From Streptomyces sp. I05A-00742 (lineage in GTDB: Bacteria > Actinomycetota > Actinomycetes > Streptomycetales > Streptomycetaceae), in the NCBI RefSeq assembly GCF_013055795.1, contig NZ_JABETO010000003.1, positions 191,372 to 255,371 of the forward strand: a DNA stretch of 64,000 nucleotides. Direction: 5' to 3'. Made by a program: the position numbers and the translations under genes. The notes under the pieces are model-generated. The model did no database searches and was not told where the DNA came from. It worked only from the letters and a program-made list of their open reading frames with translations. Each line of letters opens with the position of its first letter. Position 1 is the first letter of the stretch. This document shows positions 55,074 through 63,125 of this stretch, piece after piece.

Positions 55074-56420
55074 TCAGGTGCGCAGGGCGGCGACGGACTC
55101 CGCGAGGGCGGCGGGCACGTCCGGTACGAGCCGGTGGACGCCGTCCCGTACGACGTGCCGTCCGCCGACCACGGTATGGCGCACGTCCGCGTTGGTCGCC
55201 GCGAATACGGCCGTCTCTGCGCCCAGCCGGGGGTGCGGTCCCGCGGTGCGGACGGAGTCCAGCGCGACGGTCGTGAGGTCGGCGAGCGCGCCGGGCTCGA
55301 TGCGGCCGGCCTCGGGCCAGCCGAGGGCGGCGTGGCCGTCGGCGGTGGCGGCGCGCAGCAGGGCGGCGGCCGTCCAGTGGCCGCGGGCGCGGGTGCGCAG
55401 CCGTTCGTCGAGCTCCATCGCGCGGGCCTCTTCGAGGAGGTCGATGACGGCGTGGCTGTCGCTGCCCAGCGAGAGCGGGGAGCCGGCCCGCTGGAGGGCG
55501 GCGGCGGGGCCGATGCCGTCGGCGAGGTCGCGTTCCGTGGTGGGGCACATGCAGGTGCCGGTGGAGGAGCCGCCGAGCAGCGCGATGTCCTCCTCGGTGA
55601 GGTGGGTGGCGTGCACGGCGGTGGTGCGCCGGCCGAGGACGCCGTGGTCGGCGAGGAGACGCGTCGGGGTGACGCCGTGGGCGGCGCGGCAAGCGTCGTT
55701 CTCGGCCGTCTGTTCGGAGAGGTGGACGTGCAGGGGGGCCGCACGGTCCTCGGCCCAGGCGGCGACGGTGGCCAGCTGATCGGCGGGGACGGCGCGTACG
55801 GAGTGCACGGCCGCGCCGATCCGGGCGTGGCCGGAGCCCTTGAGGGCGTCGGCGCGTTCGGCCCAGGCGTCCGCCGTGCCGTCGGAGAAGCGGAGCTGGT
55901 GCCGGTTGGGCGGTTCGCCGAAGCCGGCGGAGAGGTAGGCGGTGTCGAGGAGGGTGATGCGGATGCCGGCTTCGGCGGCGGCGGCGAGCAGGGCCTCGCC
56001 CATGGCGTTGGGGTCGTCGTAGGGGGTGCCGCCGGGGGCGTGGTGGAGGTAGTGGAACTCGCCGACGCAGGTGATGCCGGCGAGGGCCATCTCGGCGTAG
56101 GTGGCCCGGGCGAGGGCGAAGTAGCGATCGGGGGTGAGCTTCTCGGAGACGCCGTACATGGTCTCGCGCCAGGTCCAGAAGGTGCCTGAGCCGATCTGGA
56201 CGGCGCCCCGCAGGGCCCGGTGGAAGGCGTGGCTGTGGGCGTTGGCGAGGCCCGGGAGGGTGAGCCCGCGCAGGGTCACCGCCCCGGGCGGGGGTGCCGC
56301 GGCCTCGGTGCGGACGGCCGTGATCCGGCCGTCGGCCGGGTCGGTGTCGATGGCCACGCCGGGTTCGACGTGGGTGCCGAGCCAGGCGTGTTCGGCCCAG
56401 TAGGTCGTGGTCACCGGCAC
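55074..56420 (-). CDS. hutF: Formimidoylglutamate deiminase
   Basis: Removes ammonia from N-formiminoglutamate, giving N-formylglutamate (the five-step hut branch). The 448-residue amidohydrolase-fold protein carries [44 protein letters not shown] and [20 protein letters not shown]. It starts at a GTG that lies inside the 3' end of the amidohydrolase gene (56411-56420 shared), so the two are probably co-translated. Confidence 0.95.
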   Translation of the reverse strand: MPVTTTYWAEHAWLGTHVEPGVAIDTDPADGRITAVRTEAAAPPPGAVTLRGLTLPGLANAHSHAFHRALRGAVQIGSGTFWTWRETMYGVSEKLTPDRYFALARATYAEMALAGITCVGEFHYLHHAPGGTPYDDPNAMGEALLAAAAEAGIRITLLDTAYLSAGFGEPPNRHQLRFSDGTADAWAERADALKGSGHARIGAAVHSVRAVPADQLATVAAWAEDRAAPLHVHLSEQTAENDACRAAHGVTPTRLLADHGVLGRRTTAVHATHLTEEDIALLGGSSTGTCMCPTTERDLADGIGPAAALQRAGSPLSLGSDSHAVIDLLEEARAMELDERLRTRARGHWTAAALLRAATADGHAALGWPEAGRIEPGALADLTTVALDSVRTAGPHPRLGAETAVFAATNADVRHTVVGGRHVVRDGVHRLVPDVPAALAESVAALRT

Positions 56421-57736
56421 GCGAGGCCCTCCAGTACGTCGGTGAGTGCGGTCACCCCGGCCAGGCAGTCGTCCTCGGTGGCCGTCTCGGCCGGCGAGTG
56501 CGAGACGCCGGTGGGGTTGCGTACGAACAGCATGGCGGTGGGGACGGTACCGGAGAGGATTCCGGCGTCGTGTCCGGCGCCCGTGGGCAGCACGGGGACG
56601 CCGCCCAGCAGCCCGGCGAGCTCGTCGCGGAGGCCGTGGGCGAACTCCACGACGGGGGTGAAGGACTCGCGGGTGACGCGGACGTCCACGCCGTCGCGCA
56701 GGCCGCGTTCGACGGCGGCCTGTTCGATGGCGCCGACGACCTCGGCGAGGGTGGCCTCGTCGGCGGCGCGGGAGTCCAGCCAGCCGCGGACGAGGGAGGC
56801 GATGGCGTTGACGCCGTTGGGTTCGACGGCGACTTTGCCGAAGGTGGCGAGGGCGCCGGCGAGGCGGGCCTTCTTGCGGGCGGCCAGGACGGTGTTGGCG
56901 TACGTGAGCATCGGGTCGCGGCGGTCCTCGACGCGGGTGGTGCCCGCGTGGTTGGCCTCGCCGTGGAAGTCGAACCGCCAGCGCCCGTGCGGCCAGATGG
57001 CGGAGGCCACGCCGACGGGGTGGGCCGTGTCGGCGAGCGCGCGGCCCTGCTCGACGTGCAGCTCGACGAACGCGCCGACGCGGGCGAGGCGCTCGGGGTC
57101 GGGGCCGATGGCCTCGGGGTCGAGACCGGCCCGTTCCATCGCCTGCGGCAGCGTGACGCCGTCGGCGCCGCGCAGCGCGTGGGCGGCCTCCGGGGTCAGC
57201 GTGCCCGCGGTGAGCCGGGAGCCGACGCAGGCGACGCCGAAGCGGGCGCCCTCCTCGTCGCCGAAGTTGACGACGGCGAGGGGGCGGGTGGGCCGCGCGC
57301 CGCGGGCACGCAGCCCGTCCAGGGCGGCGAAGGAGGAGACCACGCCCAGGGGGCCGTCGAACGCCCCGCCGTCCGGGACGGAGTCCAGGTGCGAGCCGGT
57401 GACCACGGCGTCGCCCGCGGCGGGGTCACCGAGCCAGGCCCACTGGTTGCCGTTGCGGTCGAGCTCGTAGGCGAGTCCGCGGCTCTCCGCCTGGGCGCGG
57501 AACCAGGCGCGGCAGTCGGCGTCCGCGCCGGTCCAGGCGTGACGGCGGTAGCCGCCGCTCTCGGGGTTGCGGCCGATCGGCGCGAGGTCGCGCCACATCT
57601 CGTGGAAGCTCGCGCCTGCGGCGGGCCGCTCCTCACGACGCGCCGAATTCAGCCCGTCCGGCGATTGAGGACCGGGGTCCGGGGCGGAGCCCCGGTGACG
57701 GGAAGGGGCGGGGCTGGGGAAGGAATCGCCGGTCAC
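56411..57736 (-). CDS. M20/M28-type amidohydrolase (allantoate amidohydrolase-like) in the hut operon
   Basis: A 441-residue dimetal hydrolase of the N-carbamoylase/allantoate amidohydrolase group: [18 protein letters not shown] (His and bridging Asp), [11 protein letters not shown] (Glu-Glu), ELHVEQG and the late GAGHDAG (His). Its homologous part begins near residue 42 ([16 protein letters not shown]). The first about 40 residues include a peptide encoded by the intergenic repeat copy D (57650-57720). The GTG start overlaps the hutU TGA (57733-57736), and no other start precedes the domain except an internal ATG at 57598 that would cut into it. From its place in the operon it may perform the HutG step (N-formylglutamate to glutamate). 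Confidence 0.85.
   Translation of the reverse strand: MTGDSFPSPAPSRHRGSAPDPGPQSPDGLNSARREERPAAGASFHEMWRDLAPIGRNPESGGYRRHAWTGADADCRAWFRAQAESRGLAYELDRNGNQWAWLGDPAAGDAVVTGSHLDSVPDGGAFDGPLGVVSSFAALDGLRARGARPTRPLAVVNFGDEEGARFGVACVGSRLTAGTLTPEAAHALRGADGVTLPQAMERAGLDPEAIGPDPERLARVGAFVELHVEQGRALADTAHPVGVASAIWPHGRWRFDFHGEANHAGTTRVEDRRDPMLTYANTVLAARKKARLAGALATFGKVAVEPNGVNAIASLVRGWLDSRAADEATLAEVVGAIEQAAVERGLRDGVDVRVTRESFTPVVEFAHGLRDELAGLLGGVPVLPTGAGHDAGILSGTVPTAMLFVRNPTGVSHSPAETATEDDCLAGVTALTDVLEGLACR
57650..57720. repeat. Intergenic repeat element, copy D (inside the amidohydrolase gene)
   Basis: Carries the core CAGCCCGTCCGGCGATTGAG (57650-57669), then GGGGTCCGGGGCGGAGCCCC (57674-57693), closely similar to the core and right arm of copy B. 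It is read in frame by the amidohydrolase gene at about residues 6-29 (for example PDGL). Confidence 0.75.
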
Positions 57737-59397
57737 GCCCGATCACCCTCCCGCATCGGGATGCGGACCCCGCGGTCCTCGGCCACCGACTCCGCGATGT
57801 CGTAACCCGCGTCGACATGCCGAATGACGCCCATACCCGGGTCGTTCGTCAGCACACGCCGGATCTTCTCCCCCGCCAGCGGCGTACCGTCGGCGACCGT
57901 CACCTGACCGGCGTGGATCGAGCGGCCCATGCCGACCCCGCCGCCGTGGTGGATGGACACCCACGAGGCACCGGAGGCGACGTTGACCATGGCGTTGAGC
58001 AGCGGCCAGTCGGCGATCGCGTCGGAGCCGTCGAGCATGGCCTCGGTCTCGCGGTAGGGCGAGGCGACGGAGCCGCAGTCGAGGTGGTCGCGGCCGATGA
58101 CGACGGGGGCGGACAGCTCGCCGCTCGCCACCATGTCGTTGAACCGCTCGCCGGCCCGGTCGCGCTCGCCGTAGCCGAGCCAGCAGATGCGGGCGGGCAG
58201 GCCCTGGTAGTGGACGCGCTCACCGGCCATGGTGATCCACCGGCGCAGGGACTCGTTCTCCGGGAAGAGGTCGAGGATCGCGCGGTCGGTGGCGGCGATG
58301 TCCTTGGGGTCGCCGGAGAGGGCGGCCCAGCGGAAGGGGCCCTTGCCCTCGCAGAAGAGCGGGCGGATGTAGGCGGGGACGAAGCCGGGGAAGTCGAAGG
58401 CCCGGGTGTATCCGGCGAGTTGGGCCTCGCCGCGGATGGAGTTGCCGTAGTCGAAGACCTCGGCGCCCGCGTCCTGGAAGCCGACCATCGCCTCGACGTG
58501 CCGGGCCATGGACTCGCGGGCGCGGCTGGTGAAGTCGGCGGGCTTCTCGGCGGCGTAGGAGGCCATCTCGTCGAAGTCGACGCCCAGCGGCAGGTAGGCC
58601 AGCGGGTCGTGGGCGCTGGTCTGGTCGGTGACGATGTCGATGGGGGCGTTCATCGCCAGCAGCTGCGGGACGAGTTCGGCGGCGTTGCCGAGGACGCCGA
58701 TGGACAGCGGGCGGCGGGCGTCGCGGGCCTCGACGGCGAGCTGGAGGGCGTGGTCGAGGGAGTCGGCCCGGACGTCCAGGTAGCGGTGCTCGATACGGCG
58801 CTCGATGGCGCGCGGGTCGCAGTCGATACAGATCGCGACGCCGTCGTTCATGGTGACGGCGAGGGGCTGGGCGCCGCCCATGCCACCGAGGCCGGCGGTC
58901 AGGGTGATGGTCCCGGCCAGGGTGCCATTGAACTTCTTCGCGGCGACGGCGGAGAACGTCTCGTACGTGCCCTGGAGGATGCCCTGCGTGCCGATGTAGA
59001 TCCACGAACCGGCCGTCATCTGGCCGTACATGGTGAGGCCGAGGGCCTCCAGGCGGCGGAACTCCTCCCAGTTCGCCCAGTCGCCGACCAGATTGGAGTT
59101 GGCGATCAGGACGCGCGGCGCCCACTCGTGGGTCTGCATGACGCCGACCGGACGGCCCGACTGGACGAGCATCGTCTCGTCCTGCTTGAGCGTCCGCAGG
59201 GTGCGGACCATGGCGTCGAAGGAGCGCCAGTCGCGGGCGGCCCTGCCCGTGCCGCCGTAGACGACGAGCTGGTCGGGGTGCTCGGCGACCTCGGGGTCGA
59301 GGTTGTTCTGCAGCATCCGCAGGGCGGCTTCCTGCTGCCACCCCAGGGCGTTGAGCTCGGTGCCTCGCGGTGCTCGCACGGGTCGCGGTCCTGACAT
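57733..59397 (-). CDS. hutU: Urocanate hydratase
   Basis: Converts urocanate to imidazolone propionate using tightly bound NAD+. The 554-residue length is typical. Motifs: [35 protein letters not shown] (NAD region), [13 protein letters not shown] and CRFxxx-type later segments such as [11 protein letters not shown] and the active-site [18 protein letters not shown] at 59395-59397, with GGAGG eight nucleotides upstream. hutH (histidase), which supplies urocanate, is not in the window. First gene of the operon; divergent from the PLP decarboxylase. Confidence 0.97.
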   Translation of the reverse strand: MSGPRPVRAPRGTELNALGWQQEAALRMLQNNLDPEVAEHPDQLVVYGGTGRAARDWRSFDAMVRTLRTLKQDETMLVQSGRPVGVMQTHEWAPRVLIANSNLVGDWANWEEFRRLEALGLTMYGQMTAGSWIYIGTQGILQGTYETFSAVAAKKFNGTLAGTITLTAGLGGMGGAQPLAVTMNDGVAICIDCDPRAIERRIEHRYLDVRADSLDHALQLAVEARDARRPLSIGVLGNAAELVPQLLAMNAPIDIVTDQTSAHDPLAYLPLGVDFDEMASYAAEKPADFTSRARESMARHVEAMVGFQDAGAEVFDYGNSIRGEAQLAGYTRAFDFPGFVPAYIRPLFCEGKGPFRWAALSGDPKDIAATDRAILDLFPENESLRRWITMAGERVHYQGLPARICWLGYGERDRAGERFNDMVASGELSAPVVIGRDHLDCGSVASPYRETEAMLDGSDAIADWPLLNAMVNVASGASWVSIHHGGGVGMGRSIHAGQVTVADGTPLAGEKIRRVLTNDPGMGVIRHVDAGYDIAESVAEDRGVRIPMREGDRA

Positions 59398-59479
59398 GGG
59401 CCCTGCCTCCCTGACTCCGGACTCCGGAACATGAACGGGAACTGAATAGAACTTCTGCACATACTGGGCCGGTGAATAC

Positions 59480-59487
59480 GTCTAGTC
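59480..59487. promoter_or_regulatory. GTCTAGTC operator-like site between hutU and PLP decarboxylase
   Basis: GTCTAGTC differs by one base from the GTCTAGAC core bound by GntR/HutC-family regulators such as DasR. On the minus strand it overlaps the -35 hexamer TTGACT (plus-strand 59484-59489) of a possible hutU promoter (spacer 17, -10 CAGTAT). The core is short, so chance is possible. Confidence 0.4.
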
Positions 59488-59552
59488 AACAGGTGGCGCG
59501 GCGGTCCGCCCGCACCATGGCGCGGCCCCCGCTTCGGTGGTGAAGTAGGAGC

Positions 59553-60914
59553 GTGAGCCTTGAGGGGAACGGTCCGGCTGGTCCCGGCCCCGCGGCCCGG
59601 CGGGACGCCGCCGTCCGGGCGGCGGTGGCCCAGGGGCTGCTCGGGGAGGACGAGCCCGTGGCCGGGCTGCTGGACGTGGCCGGGATCCGGGGCGCGGCGG
59701 CCGCCCTCCGGGAGGCGTTCGACGAGGTGCGGACGGGCGACTGCGGGGTGCTGCACGCCTTCGCGGTGAAGGCCGCCTCCCTGGTCCCCGTCCTGCGGCT
59801 GCTCGCCGACGAGGGGCTGGGCTGCGAGGTGGCGAGCCCGGGGGAACTGGCCCTGGCCCGCGCCGCCGGCGTGCCCGCCGCGCGCATCGTCCTCGACTCC
59901 CCCGCCAAGACCCCCGCCGAACTCCGCGACGCGCTCTCCCTCGGCATCGCCGTCAACCTCGACAGCCGCGCCGAGCTGGACCGGCTGGACGCCCTGGTGG
60001 GCCACGGCGGGCCACCCGCCTCCCCGTTGGGCCTCCGGGTCAACCCGCAGGTGGGCGGCGGCAGCATCGGCGCGATGAGCACCGCCACGGAGCGTTCGAA
60101 GTTCGGCGTGGCCCTGCGCGACCCGGGCGCCCGCGCCTGGCTGCTGCGGGCGCACGCGGACCGGCCGTGGCTGACCCGGCTGCACGCCCACGTGGGGTCG
60201 CAGGGCTGCCCGCTGGAGCTGATGGCCGAGGGCGTGCGGATCGTCTACGAACTGGCCGAGGAGATCAACGAGCTCGCCGGGCGGCAGCAGATCGACACCC
60301 TCGACATCGGCGGCGGCCTGCCCGTCAACTTCGCCTCCGACGAGGTGACCCCGGACCACCGGGACTACGCCCGGCTGCTCGCGGCCACCGTGCCGGGGCT
60401 CTTCGACGGGCGGTACGGCCTGGTCACCGAGTTCGGCCGGTCGCTGACGGCCAAGCACGGCATGGTGGTGGCCCGCGTCGAGCACACCAAGTCCGCCGGG
60501 GGGCGCAGGATCGCGGTGACGCACGCGGGCGCGCAGGTCGCCACCCGCACCGTCTTCGCGCCGGGCGCCTGGCCGCTGCGGGTGGCCGCGTACGACGCCC
60601 GGGGGCTGCCGAAGACGGGCCCGCCCGTGGCCCAGGACGTCGCGGGGCCCTGCTGTTTCGCGGGCGACCTGGTGGCGGTCGACCGGGCCCTGCCGCCGCT
60701 GGAGGCCGGCGACCACATCGCCCTGCTCGACACCGGCGCCTACTACTTCTCCACCCACTTCGCCTACAACTCGCTGCCCCGGCCCGGGGTGCACGGCTGG
60801 CTCGCGACCGCGGACGGGGTGCGCTTCGCGCCCGTCCGCGCCCCGCAGACCCTCGACGAGCTGGTCGCCGAGAGCGGTGGCGCGCACGCGGCGGAGCTCA
60901 GCTCGCTGCGCTGA
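59553..60914 (+). CDS. PLP-dependent decarboxylase, alanine racemase fold (DapDC-like)
   Basis: A 453-residue fold-III PLP enzyme. HAFAVKAASLVPVLRLL carries the PLP-lysine (AVKA), NPQVGGGSIGAMSTATERSKFG and GGGLPVNFA are phosphate-site loops, FAGDLVAVDRALPPL and DTGAYYFSTHFAYNSLPRP resemble the diaminopimelate/ornithine decarboxylase C-terminal barrel. The specificity helix is not classical, so the substrate is unknown. The GTG start has AGGAG only one base upstream; a start further downstream is possible. Divergent from hutU; the last 17 bp overlap the next gene tail-to-tail. Confidence 0.82.
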   Translation: MSLEGNGPAGPGPAARRDAAVRAAVAQGLLGEDEPVAGLLDVAGIRGAAAALREAFDEVRTGDCGVLHAFAVKAASLVPVLRLLADEGLGCEVASPGELALARAAGVPAARIVLDSPAKTPAELRDALSLGIAVNLDSRAELDRLDALVGHGGPPASPLGLRVNPQVGGGSIGAMSTATERSKFGVALRDPGARAWLLRAHADRPWLTRLHAHVGSQGCPLELMAEGVRIVYELAEEINELAGRQQIDTLDIGGGLPVNFASDEVTPDHRDYARLLAATVPGLFDGRYGLVTEFGRSLTAKHGMVVARVEHTKSAGGRRIAVTHAGAQVATRTVFAPGAWPLRVAAYDARGLPKTGPPVAQDVAGPCCFAGDLVAVDRALPPLEAGDHIALLDTGAYYFSTHFAYNSLPRPGVHGWLATADGVRFAPVRAPQTLDELVAESGGAHAAELSSLR

Positions 60915-61497
60915 CCGCCGTCCGCGCCGCCGGGCGCCGCGCGCCTCCCGGGGCGGCGTCGCCCGCCGCCAGACCGGTCGTCAGATAGCCGCGGACGCCC
61001 TTGGCCGCCGGGCTGCCCTTCGCCCACTCCGTCCGCACCCACAGCAGCCCGCCCGTCCGGCGCTCCAGGTCGCCCAGCCAGCGGGCCTTCGCCCACAGGC
61101 CCGCCCCCAGGCCGGCCAGCAGCATGCCGCCTGCGGCCGGGACGGCCAGCGACGACGCGACGGCCGCCGGGAAGGCGAGCGCCAGCCACCAGCGGCGGCC
61201 GCGCCGCCACGTGCGCGCGGTCACCGCGCGGTCCTGCAGGAAGACCGACTTCCCCGCCCGCGACGCCGCCCGCGCCAGCCTCGCGTACCTCCCGCGGCGC
61301 GCCCCGAACGCCGCCGCCGCGGCCACCACGAACAGCGCCGCCCCCGCGTACACCCCAATCCGGCGCCCCGTCAGTCCCGGGAGTGCCGCCCCGATCCCGG
61401 CCGCCAGGAGGCCGGCCCACCACAGCCAGCCGGCCGGGGCTCGTACGATCACCGCTACGCGGGCGAGTGTGCTGTTGCCGTTGTTGCTGTTGCCCAT
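60898..61497 (-). CDS. Hypothetical membrane protein
   Basis: A 199-residue protein. It starts MGNSNNGNSTLARVAVIVRAP with AGGAGG upstream (good ribosome-binding site). At least four hydrophobic segments are present (about 20-50 and 95-125), separated by very basic loops (RRGRYARLARAASRAGKS). The C-terminus is Ala/Arg-rich. I do not recognise the family. It overlaps the PLP decarboxylase 3' end by 17 bp in convergent orientation. Confidence 0.75.
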   Translation of the reverse strand: MGNSNNGNSTLARVAVIVRAPAGWLWWAGLLAAGIGAALPGLTGRRIGVYAGAALFVVAAAAAFGARRGRYARLARAASRAGKSVFLQDRAVTARTWRRGRRWWLALAFPAAVASSLAVPAAGGMLLAGLGAGLWAKARWLGDLERRTGGLLWVRTEWAKGSPAAKGVRGYLTTGLAAGDAAPGGARRPAARTAVSAAS

Positions 61498-61586
61498 TGC
61501 GAACCTCCTCACATGGGGCGATTTCTGGGCGCAGGGTAGCCAACGAATCTGAGAAGAAGCTGAGGGTGGGGTGAGAGGGGGGTTGT

Positions 61587-61893
61587 TGCCCCGGGCCCGC
61601 CCTTTCACCATTTCTGCGGGGAGGCCCCGCACCCCCTGAAACCGCGCTCCGCGCGGTTGTCCTCAAACGCCGGACGGGCTGGATGGCGTGCCGCTGCCCC
61701 GCGCCCCCGAGCCGCGCTGCGCGCGGCGTCCTCAAGCGCCGGACAGGCTGGGTTTCGCGCCCGGGCCCGCACTTCAGCCCGTTGGGGGTGCCCCCTCTGG
61801 GGGAGGTTGAGGACGCGCGCCGCAGGCGCGCTCGGGGGGTGCGGGGGCTTGCCCCCGCAGAAACGGTGAAAGGGCGGGACCGGGGCCCCCTTC
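61587..61893. repeat. Intergenic repeat element, copy C (composite)
   Basis: Left arm CCCGCCCTTTCACCATTTCT (61597-61616) and right arm CGGTGAAAGGGCGGGACCGG (61864-61883) are inverted. Inside are two tandem copies of a unit CCGCGCT..CGCGCGG...CCTCAA.CGCCGGAC.GGCTGG (61641-61683 and 61711-61753) and an inserted GCCCGTTGGGGGTGCCCCCT block. It fills the gap between the membrane protein and the small peptide gene. Confidence 0.8.
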
Positions 61894-61904
61894 ATGACCG
61901 AACG

Positions 61905-61933
61905 ATGACAACCACGTCATACCCCGGTATCAC
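61905..61933 (+). promoter_or_regulatory. Promoter for the small secreted peptide
   Basis: ATGACA (61905-61910), 17-nt spacer, TATCAC (61928-61933): five of six and four of six matches to the -35/-10 consensus. It would give a leader of about 90 nt before the ATG at 62032. An inverted repeat ATGAC/GTCAT overlaps the -35. Confidence 0.55.
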
Positions 61934-62031
61934 CCACCACTCCACCCCCCGGTGTGACGTTCCCCCACCCCCACACCCGCTACCGTCGAACCGTCAGCAC
62001 GGGGGCAAGCACAAGCGAAGGAAGGGCCGAA

Positions 62032-62181
62032 ATGACAGTCGACGGCCGGGGATTAAGGCGGCGAGCCGTAGTGGCCGTGGTGGCGCTGGCGTTGGCGGGG
62101 GTGATGGGGTTCCTGGGGTCGGCCACGGAGGCGAGCGCGCACCCGGAGCAGCGGACAACCGTCACAGGAAGCGGCAGCTGA
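62032..62181 (+). CDS. Small putative secreted peptide
   Basis: A 49-residue product: basic start MTVDGRGLRRR, hydrophobic core AVVAVVALALAGVMGFLG, then Ala-x-Ala site (TEASA) and a 10-12-residue polar tail HPEQRTTVTGSGS. This is a good signal peptide with a very short mature part (HPEQ...). GGAAGG precedes the ATG and a promoter is present. No homologue is recognised; function unknown. Confidence 0.55.
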   Translation: MTVDGRGLRRRAVVAVVALALAGVMGFLGSATEASAHPEQRTTVTGSGS

Positions 62182-62188
62182 CGCGGGG

Positions 62189-63040
62189 TCACTCCACGAA
62201 GAGCCCCCGCGCCGCGGCGCGGGCGTCGAACTCCTCGAGCCGCGCCTGGGCATCGGGAAGCGCGTCGCACATCGCCTCCAGCAGCACCCGCCCCAGCAGC
62301 ATCGGCGCACAGGCCGTGTCGAAGACCAGGCCGGTGCCCACGGCGGCGGGCAGCAGGAGGTCGCTGTGACGGGCCACGGGCGCGAAGGTGGAGTCGGCGA
62401 CGGTGACGACGGTGAGCCCGGCGCCCCGGGCGTACTCCAGGGCCTCGACGACCTCGCGCGGATGGCGGGGCAGGGCGAAGCACAGGAGGGCGCTCGCCCC
62501 GGCCCGTACCGCGTCGTCGATGCGGTCGAAGAGGAGGCTGCCGCCCTCGTCGAGCAGCCGGACGTCGGGGTGCACCTTGCGGGCGAAGTAGGTGAAGCCG
62601 GTCGCCTGGGCGCCGGCGGCCCGCAGGCCGAGCACCGGCAGCGGCCGGGACGCGGCCAGCACGCGCCCGGCGCGGGCGACGGGCTCGGGGTCGGCGAGCA
62701 GCGAGGCCAGGTGGCGGAGGTTGTCGATCTCGGCGTGGACGGCCTGCTGGTACGCGTTGTGCGCGTCCGAGGCCGTCACCGGCGCCGCCGGGACCGCCTC
62801 GCGCAGGTGGCGGCGGAGCGCCGGGTAGCCGTCGAAGCCGAGGGCCACGGCGAAGCGGGTCACGGACGGCTGGCTGACCCCGGCGAGCTCGGCCAGCTCC
62901 ACGCTGGAGAGGAAGGGCGCGTCGGCGGCCCGGCGCACCATGCAGTGGGCGATGCGGCGCTGGGTGGGCGTCAGCCGGTGGCCCTCGAAGAGCTTCTGCA
63001 GCCGTGCGGTGGCCTCCGGTGCCGCGCCGGTCTCCGTCAT
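62189..63040 (-). CDS. MurR/RpiR family transcriptional regulator
   Basis: A 283-residue regulator. N-terminal HTH_6 domain with LAELAGVSQPSVTRFAVALGFDGYPALRRHLREAV, C-terminal SIS domain (LGLRAAGAQATGFTYFARKV, DIDDAVRAGASALLCFALPRHPREV-like) that binds a phosphosugar or related ligand. ATG at 63038-63040 with GGGAGG upstream. It lies just upstream of the small peptide's convergent gene and 85 bp downstream of the acyl-CoA synthetase. Its regulon is unknown; self-control is suggested by the palindrome in front of it. Confidence 0.9.
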   Translation of the reverse strand: MTETGAAPEATARLQKLFEGHRLTPTQRRIAHCMVRRAADAPFLSSVELAELAGVSQPSVTRFAVALGFDGYPALRRHLREAVPAAPVTASDAHNAYQQAVHAEIDNLRHLASLLADPEPVARAGRVLAASRPLPVLGLRAAGAQATGFTYFARKVHPDVRLLDEGGSLLFDRIDDAVRAGASALLCFALPRHPREVVEALEYARGAGLTVVTVADSTFAPVARHSDLLLPAAVGTGLVFDTACAPMLLGRVLLEAMCDALPDAQARLEEFDARAAARGLFVE

Positions 63041-63085
63041 CGGCCCTCCCTCTCGGTTCCGCCGGGCCATTCAGCCGGCCCGGCT

Positions 63086-63103
63086 CTGCATGGAATTATG
63101 CAG
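63086..63103. promoter_or_regulatory. 18-bp inverted repeat before the RpiR-family gene
   Basis: CTGCATGGAATTATGCAG has perfect 6-bp arms (CTGCAT/ATGCAG) around GGAATT. It is 46-63 bp before the regulator's start, in the usual place for an autoregulatory operator, and is AT-rich compared with its surroundings. Confidence 0.55.
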
Positions 63104-63125
63104 GCGCGCGGGACGGACCGCCGCC

